A program made the position numbers and the translations under genes. Under the pieces are notes generated by a model. It saw only the letters and a program-made list of their open reading frames with translations. It searched no databases and had not been told where the DNA came from. From positions 1 through 34,744 of the forward strand of contig NZ_QKUF01000025.1 of the NCBI RefSeq assembly GCF_003253565.1: a stretch of 34,744 nucleotides of DNA, given 5' to 3'. How positions within the stretch are numbered: the first letter of the stretch is position 1; each line of letters starts with the position of its first letter. This document shows, piece by piece, positions 6,442 through 14,374 of the stretch. This stretch comes from Thermosporothrix hazakensis (GTDB taxonomy: Bacteria > Chloroflexota > Ktedonobacteria > Ktedonobacterales > Ktedonobacteraceae).

Positions 6442-8541
6442 ATGGAGAAGTCACGACAAAGCTCAACCGAGAAGCAACTGGAGCAGTTCAAATACGAAAA
6501 GGAACGCATGGCCTTTGCACAACAGGTTGGCAGCATTGGCACGTTTGAATGGGACCTACAACGAGACATCAATATCTGGACACCAGAACTCGAAGCGCTC
6601 TACGGGCTCCAACCCGGCGAGTTTGGCGGGGATTACGCCAGTTGGTTGACATGGGTTCACCCCGAAGATAAAGAGCAGGCAAACGCCAGTTTACAGGATG
6701 CCATTCACAACACCGGGGTCTTTGAGACCGAGTTTCGGATCATTCGTCCTGATAAGCAGGTACGCTGGCTCCAGGCTAAAGGGCATGTGCTGTATAACGA
6801 GCAAAAGCACCCCGAACGCATGATCGGCGTTAATATTGATATCACCGAACGTAAAGAGGGCGAAATTCAGCTTGCACGGCAGGCAGCGCTATTGCAGGCC
6901 TCCTATGATGCGTTTATCGTCCATGACAGGCAAAATCGTGTTCTCTACTGGAATCGCGGCGCTACGGTGATATACGGCTGGACAGAGGAAGAAATACTCG
7001 GCAAGACGCTCTATCAGGTCCTGAATACACAATTCCCGATTCCGCTGGACGCGCTCTATGAGTTGCTTGAGACAGAACCCACCTGGGAAGGTGAGCTGCT
7101 TCATACCAGACGTGATGGTTCACGTATCGTCGTGGCCAGCCGCTGGAGCCGGGTCGAAGATCCACATACAGGCGAGATCAGCTATCTGGAAGTGAATCGC
7201 GATATCACCGAACAGAAACGCACGCTGGAGCATATCCACTTTCTGGCAGAGGCAAGCAAGCAGCTTGTGACCGCCAAAACGTATCAGGACGCGCTGCACA
7301 GTACAGCACAAAGCGCCGTCCCGACTATTGCAGACTGGTGTCGCGTTGATCTGCTCGATCAGGGAAATTTGCTTGAGCGGTTGACAATCGTCCATCCCGA
7401 TATCTCCGCAAGCGCGCCGCTTGATCCACCACTGGCCCAGCTCGCCGAGAAAGCAATCCGTACAGGCAAGTCGATTCTGAACCCCCGCATTTCGGAACAG
7501 CACTTACGGGAACTCACCAGAAACGAGCAGGAATATCAGTGGCTGCGTGAGCAGGGAGCCGTTTCTTCCATGATTGTGCCCTTTACCGTGCAAAATGAGG
7601 CCGCGGGCGCGATTACCTTTGTTTCGGCAAAGGCCAAACGCAGCTACAGTGAAGTTGATCTGGCCGTCGCCGAAGAGCTGGCAAGCCGCATCGCGCTGGC
7701 GCTGGAAAAAGTGCGCCTGCTGAAACAGACCCAGGAATTTAACGCTCGCCTGGAACAACTGGTGCTCGAGCGTACGGAAGAGCTGGCACGAAGTTATGAA
7801 AAGCTTCGGCAGGTCAATACCGAGTTGCAGCAAAGTAATCAAGAATTGCAGGAATTCGCCTATGTTGCTTCTCACGACCTTCAGGAGCCGTTGCGAAAAA
7901 TTCAAGCATTTGGTAATCTGCTTGAAGAAGAGTATGGTTCTAAACTGGAAGATGGCAAAGCCTATCTCGATCGCATGCGGAACGCCGCAGGCCGTATGCG
8001 GCGCCTGATTAACGATCTGTTGACGTTCTCTCGGGTGACCACAAAGGCCCAACCATTCACTGAGGTTGACCTGAACGAGATTGCTCAAGACGCGCTGGAC
8101 AATCTGGAAACACGACTTGAGGAAACCAGGGGAAAGGTAGAGATAGAGAAGCTCCCCACGATCACCGCCGATCCGTCGCAAATGCAACAGATATTGCAGA
8201 ACCTGATTGGAAACGCTCTCAAATTTCATAAACGCGATGTCCCGCCACGAGTCAAAGTCTATGCAGAGGTAAGCGGAGATCCGCCAATCTGTAAACTCTA
8301 CGTTGAAGATAACGGCATTGGCTTCGATGAGAAATATCTTGATCGCATCTTTACCGTTTTCCAGCGTCTGCATGGACGCTCAGAATACGAAGGGACCGGT
8401 ATTGGTCTTGCTGTCGTGCGAAAAATCGTTGAGCGGCATGGCGGTATTATTACGGCAAAAAGCGCGCACGGAGAAGGCGCCACCTTTATTGTAATGCTTC
8501 CAGTACACCCGAAGGAGAATCCGTCAGATGGAGGAAACTAA
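6442..8541 (+). CDS. Soluble PAS-PAS-GAF sensor histidine kinase
   Basis: 699 aa with no transmembrane segment, so it senses in the cytoplasm. Domain order: PAS (about 28-135, ending in the PAC phrase GVNIDITERK), second PAS (about 142-258, ending EVNRDITEQK), GAF (about 268-425), coiled coil (about 428-470), HisKA with phospho-acceptor H478 in ASHDLQEPLRK, HATPase with N591 in QNLIGNALKF, D623 in DNGIGF and the G2 loop GTGIGLAVV near 651. The HisKA sequence is of the type found in phytochrome-like and Rcp-partnered kinases. No Cys chromophore ligand is obvious in the GAF. Its end overlaps the next gene by 14 bp. The start at 6442 has only a weak ribosome-binding site; 6508 (ATG after AAGGAAC) is an alternative. 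Confidence 0.95.
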   Translation: MEKSRQSSTEKQLEQFKYEKERMAFAQQVGSIGTFEWDLQRDINIWTPELEALYGLQPGEFGGDYASWLTWVHPEDKEQANASLQDAIHNTGVFETEFRIIRPDKQVRWLQAKGHVLYNEQKHPERMIGVNIDITERKEGEIQLARQAALLQASYDAFIVHDRQNRVLYWNRGATVIYGWTEEEILGKTLYQVLNTQFPIPLDALYELLETEPTWEGELLHTRRDGSRIVVASRWSRVEDPHTGEISYLEVNRDITEQKRTLEHIHFLAEASKQLVTAKTYQDALHSTAQSAVPTIADWCRVDLLDQGNLLERLTIVHPDISASAPLDPPLAQLAEKAIRTGKSILNPRISEQHLRELTRNEQEYQWLREQGAVSSMIVPFTVQNEAAGAITFVSAKAKRSYSEVDLAVAEELASRIALALEKVRLLKQTQEFNARLEQLVLERTEELARSYEKLRQVNTELQQSNQELQEFAYVASHDLQEPLRKIQAFGNLLEEEYGSKLEDGKAYLDRMRNAAGRMRRLINDLLTFSRVTTKAQPFTEVDLNEIAQDALDNLETRLEETRGKVEIEKLPTITADPSQMQQILQNLIGNALKFHKRDVPPRVKVYAEVSGDPPICKLYVEDNGIGFDEKYLDRIFTVFQRLHGRSEYEGTGIGLAVVRKIVERHGGIITAKSAHGEGATFIVMLPVHPKENPSDGGN

Positions 8542-9016
8542 GAAATCCATCGTCATTCTGATGGCTGATGACGACGAAGATGATGTTATGCTCACCGAGA
8601 AGGCCCTGCGCAAGGGAAAGCTCCTCAACACGCTCCAAAGCGTGCGCGATGGGGAAGAGCTGCTCGATTACCTGCTGCGGCGTGGCAAGTACAGCGATCC
8701 CGATTCATCGCCTCGTCCTGGCCTGATTCTGCTTGATCTGAACATGCCCCGCAAAGATGGACGAGAGGCACTTCGTGAGATCAAGTCACATGACGATTTG
8801 AAGAATATTCCAGTTGTTGTGTTTACAACGTCAAAGGCAGAGGAGGACATTTACCGATCGTATCGACTGGGAGTTAACTCCTTCATCACCAAACCGGTCA
8901 CTTTCGAGAAACTTATTGATGTGATGCAGATGCTCGGGAAATACTGGTTTGAAGTTGTCACTTTGCCTCAAGAGGAGAAGTATGGAAAAACTACTGACAA
9001 GGCTGCTTCTGATTGA
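8528..9016 (+). CDS. Receiver-only response regulator (Rcp1-like)
   Basis: 162 aa, a single receiver domain with no output domain. Acidic pocket DDDEDD (14-19), phospho-acceptor D70 in LILLDLNMPRKDG, switch Thr in VVVFTTSKAEED, and the conserved Lys in SFITKPV. The extra loop between helix 2 and strand 3 (LLRRGKYSDPDSSPRPG) is typical of the Rcp1/CheY-like regulators that pair with phytochrome-type kinases. It overlaps the upstream kinase by 14 bp and the downstream kinase by 35 bp, implying translational coupling. With no DNA-binding domain it most likely passes the phosphoryl group on or acts by protein contact. Confidence 0.95.
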   Translation: MEETKKSIVILMADDDEDDVMLTEKALRKGKLLNTLQSVRDGEELLDYLLRRGKYSDPDSSPRPGLILLDLNMPRKDGREALREIKSHDDLKNIPVVVFTTSKAEEDIYRSYRLGVNSFITKPVTFEKLIDVMQMLGKYWFEVVTLPQEEKYGKTTDKAASD

Positions 9017-10139
9017 GGATGATGAGGAGGATTATCTGCTCCTCAAACGCCATCTCGCCAAGATTCCAAACACCCGCTACGAAATCGATTGGACAACCGA
9101 TTACAACGCAGGCCTTGATCGTATGCTGAGTACCGAGCATGATATCTGCATGCTTGATTATCGGCTTGGCGCGCATAACGGCATTGAGCTGATTCGCAAT
9201 GCTCGCAGTCAGCACTATGCGAAACCAATCATCCTGCTGACCGGCGCCAGTGAGTACGAGATTGATATTCAGGCGCTTCAGGCTGGCGCAGACGATTATA
9301 TCTCGAAAACGCAGCTTCAAAGCGAGCTCCTCTATCGCGTCATTCGCTATGCTATCGAGCGTAAGAAGGCCGAGCTAGAACGCGAGAAGCTGCTGCGCGA
9401 GCAAATCGAGAGCAAAGAGCTAGAGCAGCGGCGCAATGAGTTCATCAGCATTGTTACGCATGAGCTTAAGACACCGCTCACCAGCTTGAAAGCCTATGCA
9501 CAACTGCTTCGCAGGCGCTTTGAGAAGCTCGGCGATGAACAGCTTACGCGGCAGGCAATGCGCATGGATTCGCAGATTAACAAGCTTACCGGCCTGATCG
9601 ATGATCTGCTTGATGTGACCAGAATCGAAGGGGGCAAACTCAAGTTTTACGAAGAGTTCTACGATTTTGACGCCCTCGTTAACGACATTATCGAAGAGAT
9701 TCAACCCACTACCGATAAGGTGACGCTGATCCGTGAAGGCAGCGTTGATGCAGCCATCTGGGGCGACCGCGAACGAACCGGACAGGTGATTACAAACTTC
9801 CTGTCAAATGCGATCAAGTACGCTCCCGAAGGGGAACGCGTGATCATCAGAACGTGCGTGGATGACCAGAATGTGACTCTCTGCGTACAGGATTTCGGCC
9901 CCGGCATCCCGAAAGAGGAACAGGAGAACCTGTTCACGCCCTTCTATCGGATCGAGCAGCCCAGTCGAGGAGCGATTCCCGGTATGGGTCTGGGTCTCTA
10001 TATCTCGGCTGAGATCATCCAGCGCCAGAACGGGCGCATCTGGGTGGAGAGCGAAGAGGGGCACGGCTCAACCTTCTGTTTCAGCCTTCCACTCCATCGC
10101 GCTCCTTCAATCCCTGAAGCTGCGATTACCGAAGCCTGA
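8982..10139 (+). CDS. Receiver-histidine kinase fusion
   Basis: 385 aa, soluble. An N-terminal receiver (about 7-125; acidic pair D13-D14, phospho-acceptor D59 in ICMLDYRLG, K109 in YISKTQ) is followed by a coiled-coil linker (about 126-150). Next come HisKA with H160 in FISIVTHELKTPLTSLK and HATPase (N box TNFLSNAIKYAPEGE, G1 VQDFGPGIP, G2 GMGLGLYIS). Here the receiver precedes the kinase, the reverse of classical hybrid kinases, so phosphorylation of D59 probably controls kinase output. The start at 8982 is preceded by GAGGAG; an earlier frame start at 8949 lies deeper in the upstream gene. Its stop lies 2 bp from the convergent end of the phage-like module. Confidence 0.94.
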   Translation: MEKLLTRLLLIEDDEEDYLLLKRHLAKIPNTRYEIDWTTDYNAGLDRMLSTEHDICMLDYRLGAHNGIELIRNARSQHYAKPIILLTGASEYEIDIQALQAGADDYISKTQLQSELLYRVIRYAIERKKAELEREKLLREQIESKELEQRRNEFISIVTHELKTPLTSLKAYAQLLRRRFEKLGDEQLTRQAMRMDSQINKLTGLIDDLLDVTRIEGGKLKFYEEFYDFDALVNDIIEEIQPTTDKVTLIREGSVDAAIWGDRERTGQVITNFLSNAIKYAPEGERVIIRTCVDDQNVTLCVQDFGPGIPKEEQENLFTPFYRIEQPSRGAIPGMGLGLYISAEIIQRQNGRIWVESEEGHGSTFCFSLPLHRAPSIPEAAITEA

Positions 10140-10141
10140 CG

Positions 10142-10507
10142 CTAGAGAGAGCGGAGATAGACAATGTGCTGCTGCTCATCAAGCACACGCCTTTCCTGTT
10201 CAACGACCCTGTATTTCTGGGCTGCCTGGACGGCGTCCCTGGTCGCGTTCTCTGTATCGGCAATCAACACCACGCCAGCAAGCGATATCTCCGCTGGAAG
10301 CAGCAGCACGGCGTCCCCGGGCGCTCTGGCGCCCGAAAGCTGGCGAAAAACGACTGACCCCGCTCGATAGCTGATCGTCCCGTCCTGATCGTACACAAAG
10401 GTCATGGTGCGCCGCCAGGGACTCAGACTCTTCCAGAGCACTTCCCGCACATGTTGATACTTGCTATACAGAAGCTTACTCCTTTCGCAATCCACGCGAA
10501 TGCGCAA
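10142..10507 (-). CDS. Small protein at the 3' end of the phage-like module
   Basis: Up to 121 aa, no family recognised. The middle contains small hydrophobic beta-like segments (SVVFRQLSGARAPGDAVLLLPAEI), and the C-terminus is charged and helical (QAAQKYRVVEQERRVLDEQQ). It follows the portal gene and overlaps or abuts it. AAAGGAG of its likely ribosome-binding site is formed by the last portal codons AAG-GAG and the stop. The true start is uncertain: TTG at 10507 (no binding site), CTG at 10471 (ideal spacing, rare codon) or GTG at 10450. The position suggests a virion-assembly accessory protein; this is inference. Confidence 0.55.
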   Translation of the reverse strand: MRIRVDCERSKLLYSKYQHVREVLWKSLSPWRRTMTFVYDQDGTISYRAGSVVFRQLSGARAPGDAVLLLPAEISLAGVVLIADTENATRDAVQAAQKYRVVEQERRVLDEQQHIVYLRSL

Positions 10508-11717
10508 TACGAGCGATTTCGTCGTAGACGTTCACCTCTTCGCCCGCGAACTTGAAGAGCAGTCGCATGGCCGTCTCGTCGCTCACCCATCCCTGCATCT
10601 TCGCCTCGCCAAGCGCCAGCACCATTTGATGCATGGCCGTCGCCAGACTCTGATTGTCATCAACGTCGATTTCGGGCATAGAGATTTCATAGCGCACATT
10701 GATGTGTCTGCTCAGCCGCCCGGCCTCCTGCGCCTCAAAGATCACCCGATCCAGAATACAGCTCAGAATGTGCCTGATAACCCGCTGACGGCGCTCAAAT
10801 TTGAGCAGGGTGGGAAGGGTCATCTCGGAGGCCGTCGCCCGGTTCCCGTGGCTGGAATCGGCCAGATAGTGTTCTGGCAGGCCCGCCCCGGCCGCGATCA
10901 TCAATTTAATCGCGCGCCCATCCTCGCGGGCATCGTTCGCGTTGATGTTCGGCTGTACGGCTTTCCACTCTTCCGCCTCATTGTGGATAATCACACTGCC
11001 CGGCTCCGGTGGATAGGCGTATTCCAGCCGCTTGCGGTCGAGCGTGCGCCGATCGGCTCCCCGAACCGTCACATCATAGAGAAAGGCGCTTTTATATTGA
11101 TTGATACGCACGCGATCGGTGAGCCAGTCTTTGTAGCGTTGCAGCCAGGGGAGCAGCGTTATCAGGTCAGAAGAGCCACGTCGCTCGTTCGATACCTTGT
11201 TGATCGCGAAATGCAGCATCTCTTCACCAGCACGATACCAGGTCTCCTGCTGCGAGAAGGCCCCGGTCGGGCGCTGCCGAAAACGAAGCGGTGTTTCGAT
11301 ATCCTGTGGATCAGTTTCAATCTCGTCGATCAACTGTGGATCGATCAACCGAATGCGCACTGTGCCATCGTATTTATTGATAAAGAAGCGCACAAAGATC
11401 TCGCCATACAGCGCCAGCTCGGTACACATTTGATAGATACGCTCATCCATCAGATTGGCGGGATCATTCCAGAACGTCCGCAAGACGTCGCGTACACGCG
11501 GGTGTTCGGCGTCGATTGAGATGCCCTTTCCAAGCACGAAGGCGGTGGTCATCTCAATAATGGCGAAGGCGAGCGGGTTTGTGTGATAGGCCTCGTAGCA
11601 GCGGGCATAGATGTCCCGTGGCTCATGAGGGGTATAGACGGGACTCAACGCCCGCCAGGTTCCTTCTTCTTCGCGCTCCTGAACACGTCTGAAAGGTCGC
11701 TTGAGCCATTGCAACAT
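10476..11717 (-). CDS. Phage portal protein
   Basis: 413 aa. Portal proteins form the dodecameric ring at the capsid vertex through which DNA is packaged. Recognisable features: the N-terminal portal region (YAEAYHTNPLAF-like YEAYHTNPLAFAIIEMTT), the phrase MYQMCTELALYGEIFVRFF-like YQMCTELALYGEIFVRF, RIRLIDPQLIDEIETDP, then a long helical clip/wing region and HYLADSSHGNRATASEMT, typical of SPP1/HK97-type portals. The start at 11717 (MLQWLKRPFRR) is preceded by AAAGGAG, 11-bp spacing. It lies 416 bp downstream of the terminase, and no capsid or protease gene follows, which is unusual. A promoter candidate at 11931-11959 may serve it. Confidence 0.88.
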   Translation of the reverse strand: MLQWLKRPFRRVQEREEEGTWRALSPVYTPHEPRDIYARCYEAYHTNPLAFAIIEMTTAFVLGKGISIDAEHPRVRDVLRTFWNDPANLMDERIYQMCTELALYGEIFVRFFINKYDGTVRIRLIDPQLIDEIETDPQDIETPLRFRQRPTGAFSQQETWYRAGEEMLHFAINKVSNERRGSSDLITLLPWLQRYKDWLTDRVRINQYKSAFLYDVTVRGADRRTLDRKRLEYAYPPEPGSVIIHNEAEEWKAVQPNINANDAREDGRAIKLMIAAGAGLPEHYLADSSHGNRATASEMTLPTLLKFERRQRVIRHILSCILDRVIFEAQEAGRLSRHINVRYEISMPEIDVDDNQSLATAMHQMVLALGEAKMQGWVSDETAMRLLFKFAGEEVNVYDEIARIAHSRGLRKE

Positions 11718-12133
11718 AGTGTTTTCAACTCCTTTCCAGATGCACGCCCCCTGCTTCGATACGCAAAGGGTCGGGCGCATTTTTGTGCGGAAAAAAAGGA
11801 GAGACGCCGCTTCCACCTCCGGCCCCGCATCCCCGCGACGCCTCTCCGGTCAGTAAAGAAAGCCTTCTGCTCCTGTGATTGTGTACCGTGGCTCCGTTCT
11901 CTCCAGCTTTTTTTACTGTCCCTGCCCGATAGTATACTACAAAATGAAACACATGTACATACTTTGAAGCATGCTTCTGCAATATATCAATAAAATTCGA
12001 TTCACCCATCTTCAGGATACACACAATTGCTATCTGTTCTGTTGCTTGAATGATCGAATGAGACTTGCTTTCAGGAGAGAATGGTCTATCGATCTCTCGT
12101 TGCAGTGGTGTTTTCATGGGGCCATCCTCTCTC
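11718..12133. other. AT-richer gap between terminase and portal genes
   Basis: About 416 bp with no confidently supported gene, in a module that is otherwise tightly packed. A minus-strand frame from ATG 12117 (MKTPLQREIDRPF...) to 11725 has a possible GAGAGG site, but its second half reads as low-complexity Gly/Ser/Arg sequence and looks non-coding. The stretch contains the palindrome TAGTATACTA (11930-11939) inside a promoter candidate. It could be a decayed gene or a regulatory spacer. Confidence 0.4.
11931..11959 (-). promoter_or_regulatory. Candidate promoter for portal gene
   Basis: On the minus strand, TGTACA (11959-11954), 17-bp spacer, TATACT (11936-11931). It would start transcription about 210 nt before the portal ATG, decoupling portal expression from the upstream lysis and terminase genes. 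Confidence 0.35.
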
Positions 12134-13567
12134 TTACAAGGGACCATCCAGGTAGCGAGGGCGAGGCCGGACGATCAGGCTGCGCTCGGCGGCGGGAAGC
12201 ATTGATTTCAGCGCCTCGGCACAGAGGGCAAGGCTCATCACCATGTCATCATGTCCCTCTGAAGGGTCGACCGAGAAGGAGAGCAGTCCTTCCCCTGCCG
12301 AGGCACAACGCGTCAGGGTCAGTTGCTTCCAGCACTCGGTGTAGAGCGGCGCGGGCGCTCCCTCGGGACGATAGAGCGTACAGCGTCCGGCCTGAATCAG
12401 GCTGAGCAGGTGATAGGCAAGGCGGCTCTTGGACTGGCGCGTGAACTGAAATGGCTGGACACGCTCCCCACCAAAGCGCTCGCAGAGCAGAGAGGCCAGG
12501 CCCTCGCCAAGCCCCGTCCTATCAACCACCAGCCGCCGAATATTCCAGCGCTCGATCAGATGCGAGAGGGCAGCATATTGAGCAAGGTGCGTCATTCCGT
12601 TCCAGCAACAATGGTGCACAATGTGCAGACAGGGAAGATCGAACTCGTTCCAGCTCACGCGAGCAATCGTCAGCACAGTGCTATCATGCGACTCCGCTTC
12701 CCGAGCCTCGCCACCGATATCGAGCCCGGCAATGTACAGCGCCTGCTCGTCCGGTTCGGCCTGCCAGCAATGAGAGCCCTGAAGCTGCTGAAGCTGCACT
12801 TCACCCAGAAAGCGCCCGTTGTTATCGAGAGGCTGAAGCAGGTATTGCGTGCGAATCGAGAGATGATCTGCTCCCAGGCGCGCTATCTCACCCTCAACAA
12901 AGGCCCGATAACGCGGGTTGATGGCGGCAAGCGTGGTCCAATCGTACTCGAAATGCCGCTTGATGCCGTCCTGCCGTTCAAGCTCAAGGTTGTGGGCCCG
13001 CATGCGCGCAAGCAAGGTATCATCCGTCCAGGCGGTGCCATAGAGGACCGTCGTGGCGTTAGTAGTACTCGCCATCGGCTTCAGCTCGATATCGAACTTT
13101 TCGGGTGCGACATCTTGCGCCTCGTCGACTTCCAGGAGCAGCGAGGCCGTCGCGCCCACGATGTGGCTTTCGCGCCCGGCAGAGAAAAAGAGCACACGCG
13201 GCCCGCTCTGTCCGGCTTCTGGAGCAGGCGCAAGACCCACGATGTAGCCGTAGGATTTCCAGAGCCGGGGCGCGGTCAGCGGCGCCTCGAGGAGGGAAAG
13301 CAGGCGCTGCCGCGAGTTCACCACCTGAGGCTTATAGGTGGGGGCTGCCTTAACAATGCTGCCCTCATCCATGCAGAAGAGCAGATAGGCCTCAAGCACG
13401 GCGCTGAGCTGGTTCTTGCCCATCTGGCGGGCGAACATCACGGTGAAGGTGCGTCCGGCCCCGCTCAACACCGATTCGAGGATTGCGTCCCCGACCTCTT
13501 CCTGATACCAGTACAGCGGCCTGCCAAGCACCTCGCGGGCGAACCAGCCTATGCGCCGCTCCGTCAT
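12134..13567 (-). CDS. terL: Phage terminase large subunit
   Basis: 477 aa. The two-domain DNA-packaging motor is readable in full. ATPase: adenine-binding YWYQEEV (19-25), Walker A FARQMGKNQ (K51), Walker B LLLEVDEAQD (D148, E149), coupling motif LYGTAWTDD (175-183). RNase H-like nuclease: D283 in IAGLDIGGEA, D349 in LVVDRTGLGEG, D440/D441 in EGHDDMVMSL. All catalytic positions are intact, so the gene is under constraint or recently acquired. The start is preceded by GGAG with short spacing, 12 bp after the upstream stop. No small terminase subunit is recognisable nearby. It would pump DNA through the portal encoded at 10476-11717. Confidence 0.95.
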   Translation of the reverse strand: MTERRIGWFAREVLGRPLYWYQEEVGDAILESVLSGAGRTFTVMFARQMGKNQLSAVLEAYLLFCMDEGSIVKAAPTYKPQVVNSRQRLLSLLEAPLTAPRLWKSYGYIVGLAPAPEAGQSGPRVLFFSAGRESHIVGATASLLLEVDEAQDVAPEKFDIELKPMASTTNATTVLYGTAWTDDTLLARMRAHNLELERQDGIKRHFEYDWTTLAAINPRYRAFVEGEIARLGADHLSIRTQYLLQPLDNNGRFLGEVQLQQLQGSHCWQAEPDEQALYIAGLDIGGEAREAESHDSTVLTIARVSWNEFDLPCLHIVHHCCWNGMTHLAQYAALSHLIERWNIRRLVVDRTGLGEGLASLLCERFGGERVQPFQFTRQSKSRLAYHLLSLIQAGRCTLYRPEGAPAPLYTECWKQLTLTRCASAGEGLLSFSVDPSEGHDDMVMSLALCAEALKSMLPAAERSLIVRPRPRYLDGPL

Positions 13568-13579
13568 CCTCTCCCCTCC

Positions 13580-14014
13580 CTATGCCTCAAGCAACGAGAT
13601 CGTCACCTCATAGTTACACTCAATCGGCCTGTCAAGCGCCGCCAGTTGCGTATGCAGATCAAGCACGCGTTCCTCATAGCTGTCGAAGTAGACGGGAAGC
13701 GCGTTGCCACCAAGCGGCTCGACAAAGGAGATCGTTCGCCCCACATTGTTGAGGTAGGAGGCGCGGAGCCAGTCACGATACTGCTGACCGCTCACGCCCG
13801 TTCTCTGGCCGTTGTAGCGCTTGAGCCCATCAACACACAGCAGGGTCATCGTCCAGACGCGCCGGGCCGGGCCGCCATCGACATAGGCAAGACCACCGTC
13901 GAGACGCGGCGTCGCATGGCTCAGGCGCGACTGCTTCATCACGTAGGTGCCGGGCTTCAGAAAGTAGCCGACGTTATCCAGAAGCAGTTCACAATCACGA
14001 CCAATCTGCGCCAT
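13580..14014 (-). CDS. Phage structural-type protein of unknown function
   Basis: 144 aa, mostly beta by appearance: RVWTMTLLCVDG, RTISFVEPLGGNALPVYFDSYEERV and a C-terminal IECNYEVTISLLEA strand. Such a small beta-rich protein in a packaging module suggests a tail or head-completion component; the FDSYEERV phrase faintly recalls distal-tail or receptor-side proteins. I do not recognise a family. AAAGGAG of its ribosome-binding site is made of the last codons (AAG GAG) of the upstream gene, with a 12-nt gap to ATG, indicating translational coupling. It ends 12 bp before terL. Confidence 0.65.
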   Translation of the reverse strand: MAQIGRDCELLLDNVGYFLKPGTYVMKQSRLSHATPRLDGGLAYVDGGPARRVWTMTLLCVDGLKRYNGQRTGVSGQQYRDWLRASYLNNVGRTISFVEPLGGNALPVYFDSYEERVLDLHTQLAALDRPIECNYEVTISLLEA

Positions 14015-14023
14015 ACCCCGTTT

Positions 14024-14359
14024 CTACTCCTTTATCTGCTGAATGCGCGTGGCGATACTGCCGCCCTGCACATCCTGAATCAGAACCAGTTCCCCCTGAA
14101 TGTCGACGCTCATGCCGCGGTTCCGCATTGCTGCACAGATTGCCGCTATCACCGCTTCGAGACGGGTCTTCTCGCGGGCGATGGTGTCCAGGCGCGCCCG
14201 AAGCGTGTCGAGCTCGGTGTTGAGCGCATCGATGACCCGCTGCTGTACCTCATTTGCGGTGCGGGTTGCGCCGGTGCGCCAGGCCAGAAAGCCGCCACAG
14301 ACCGCGCAGAGCGTCATCAGAATACTGACCGTGCTGAGAGCTGTGTTTACTGTCTCCAT
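14024..14359 (-). CDS. Small TM/coiled-coil protein (holin- or spanin-like position)
   Basis: 111 aa. One N-terminal hydrophobic helix (about 7-27, SILMTLCAVCGGFLAW) is followed by a long amphipathic coiled coil (about 35-80, VQQRVIDALNTELDTLRARL) and a short beta-like tail (SVDIQGELVLIQDVQ). This topology, close to an amidase gene, is common for phage lysis-associated membrane proteins, but no holin family can be named with certainty. The ribosome-binding site AAAGG lies just past the stop of the adaptor gene. The last codons, AAG GAG, provide the binding site for the next gene. Confidence 0.65.
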   Translation of the reverse strand: METVNTALSTVSILMTLCAVCGGFLAWRTGATRTANEVQQRVIDALNTELDTLRARLDTIAREKTRLEAVIAAICAAMRNRGMSVDIQGELVLIQDVQGGSIATRIQQIKE

Positions 14360-14374
14360 GCTTGCTTTTCCTTT

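Noticed and set aside
7504..8373. Minus-strand frame of 289 codons opposite the kinase
   Set aside because: The plus strand encodes unmistakable HisKA and HATPase motifs over the same DNA; the minus frame has no motif.
6442..8541. Kinase considered as a bilin-binding phytochrome
   Set aside because: The GAF region lacks an evident chromophore-ligand motif and there is no PHY domain between GAF and HisKA.
10461..11519. Plus-strand frame of 352 codons opposite the portal gene
   Set aside because: Antisense shadow of the portal; no domain, no ribosome-binding site.
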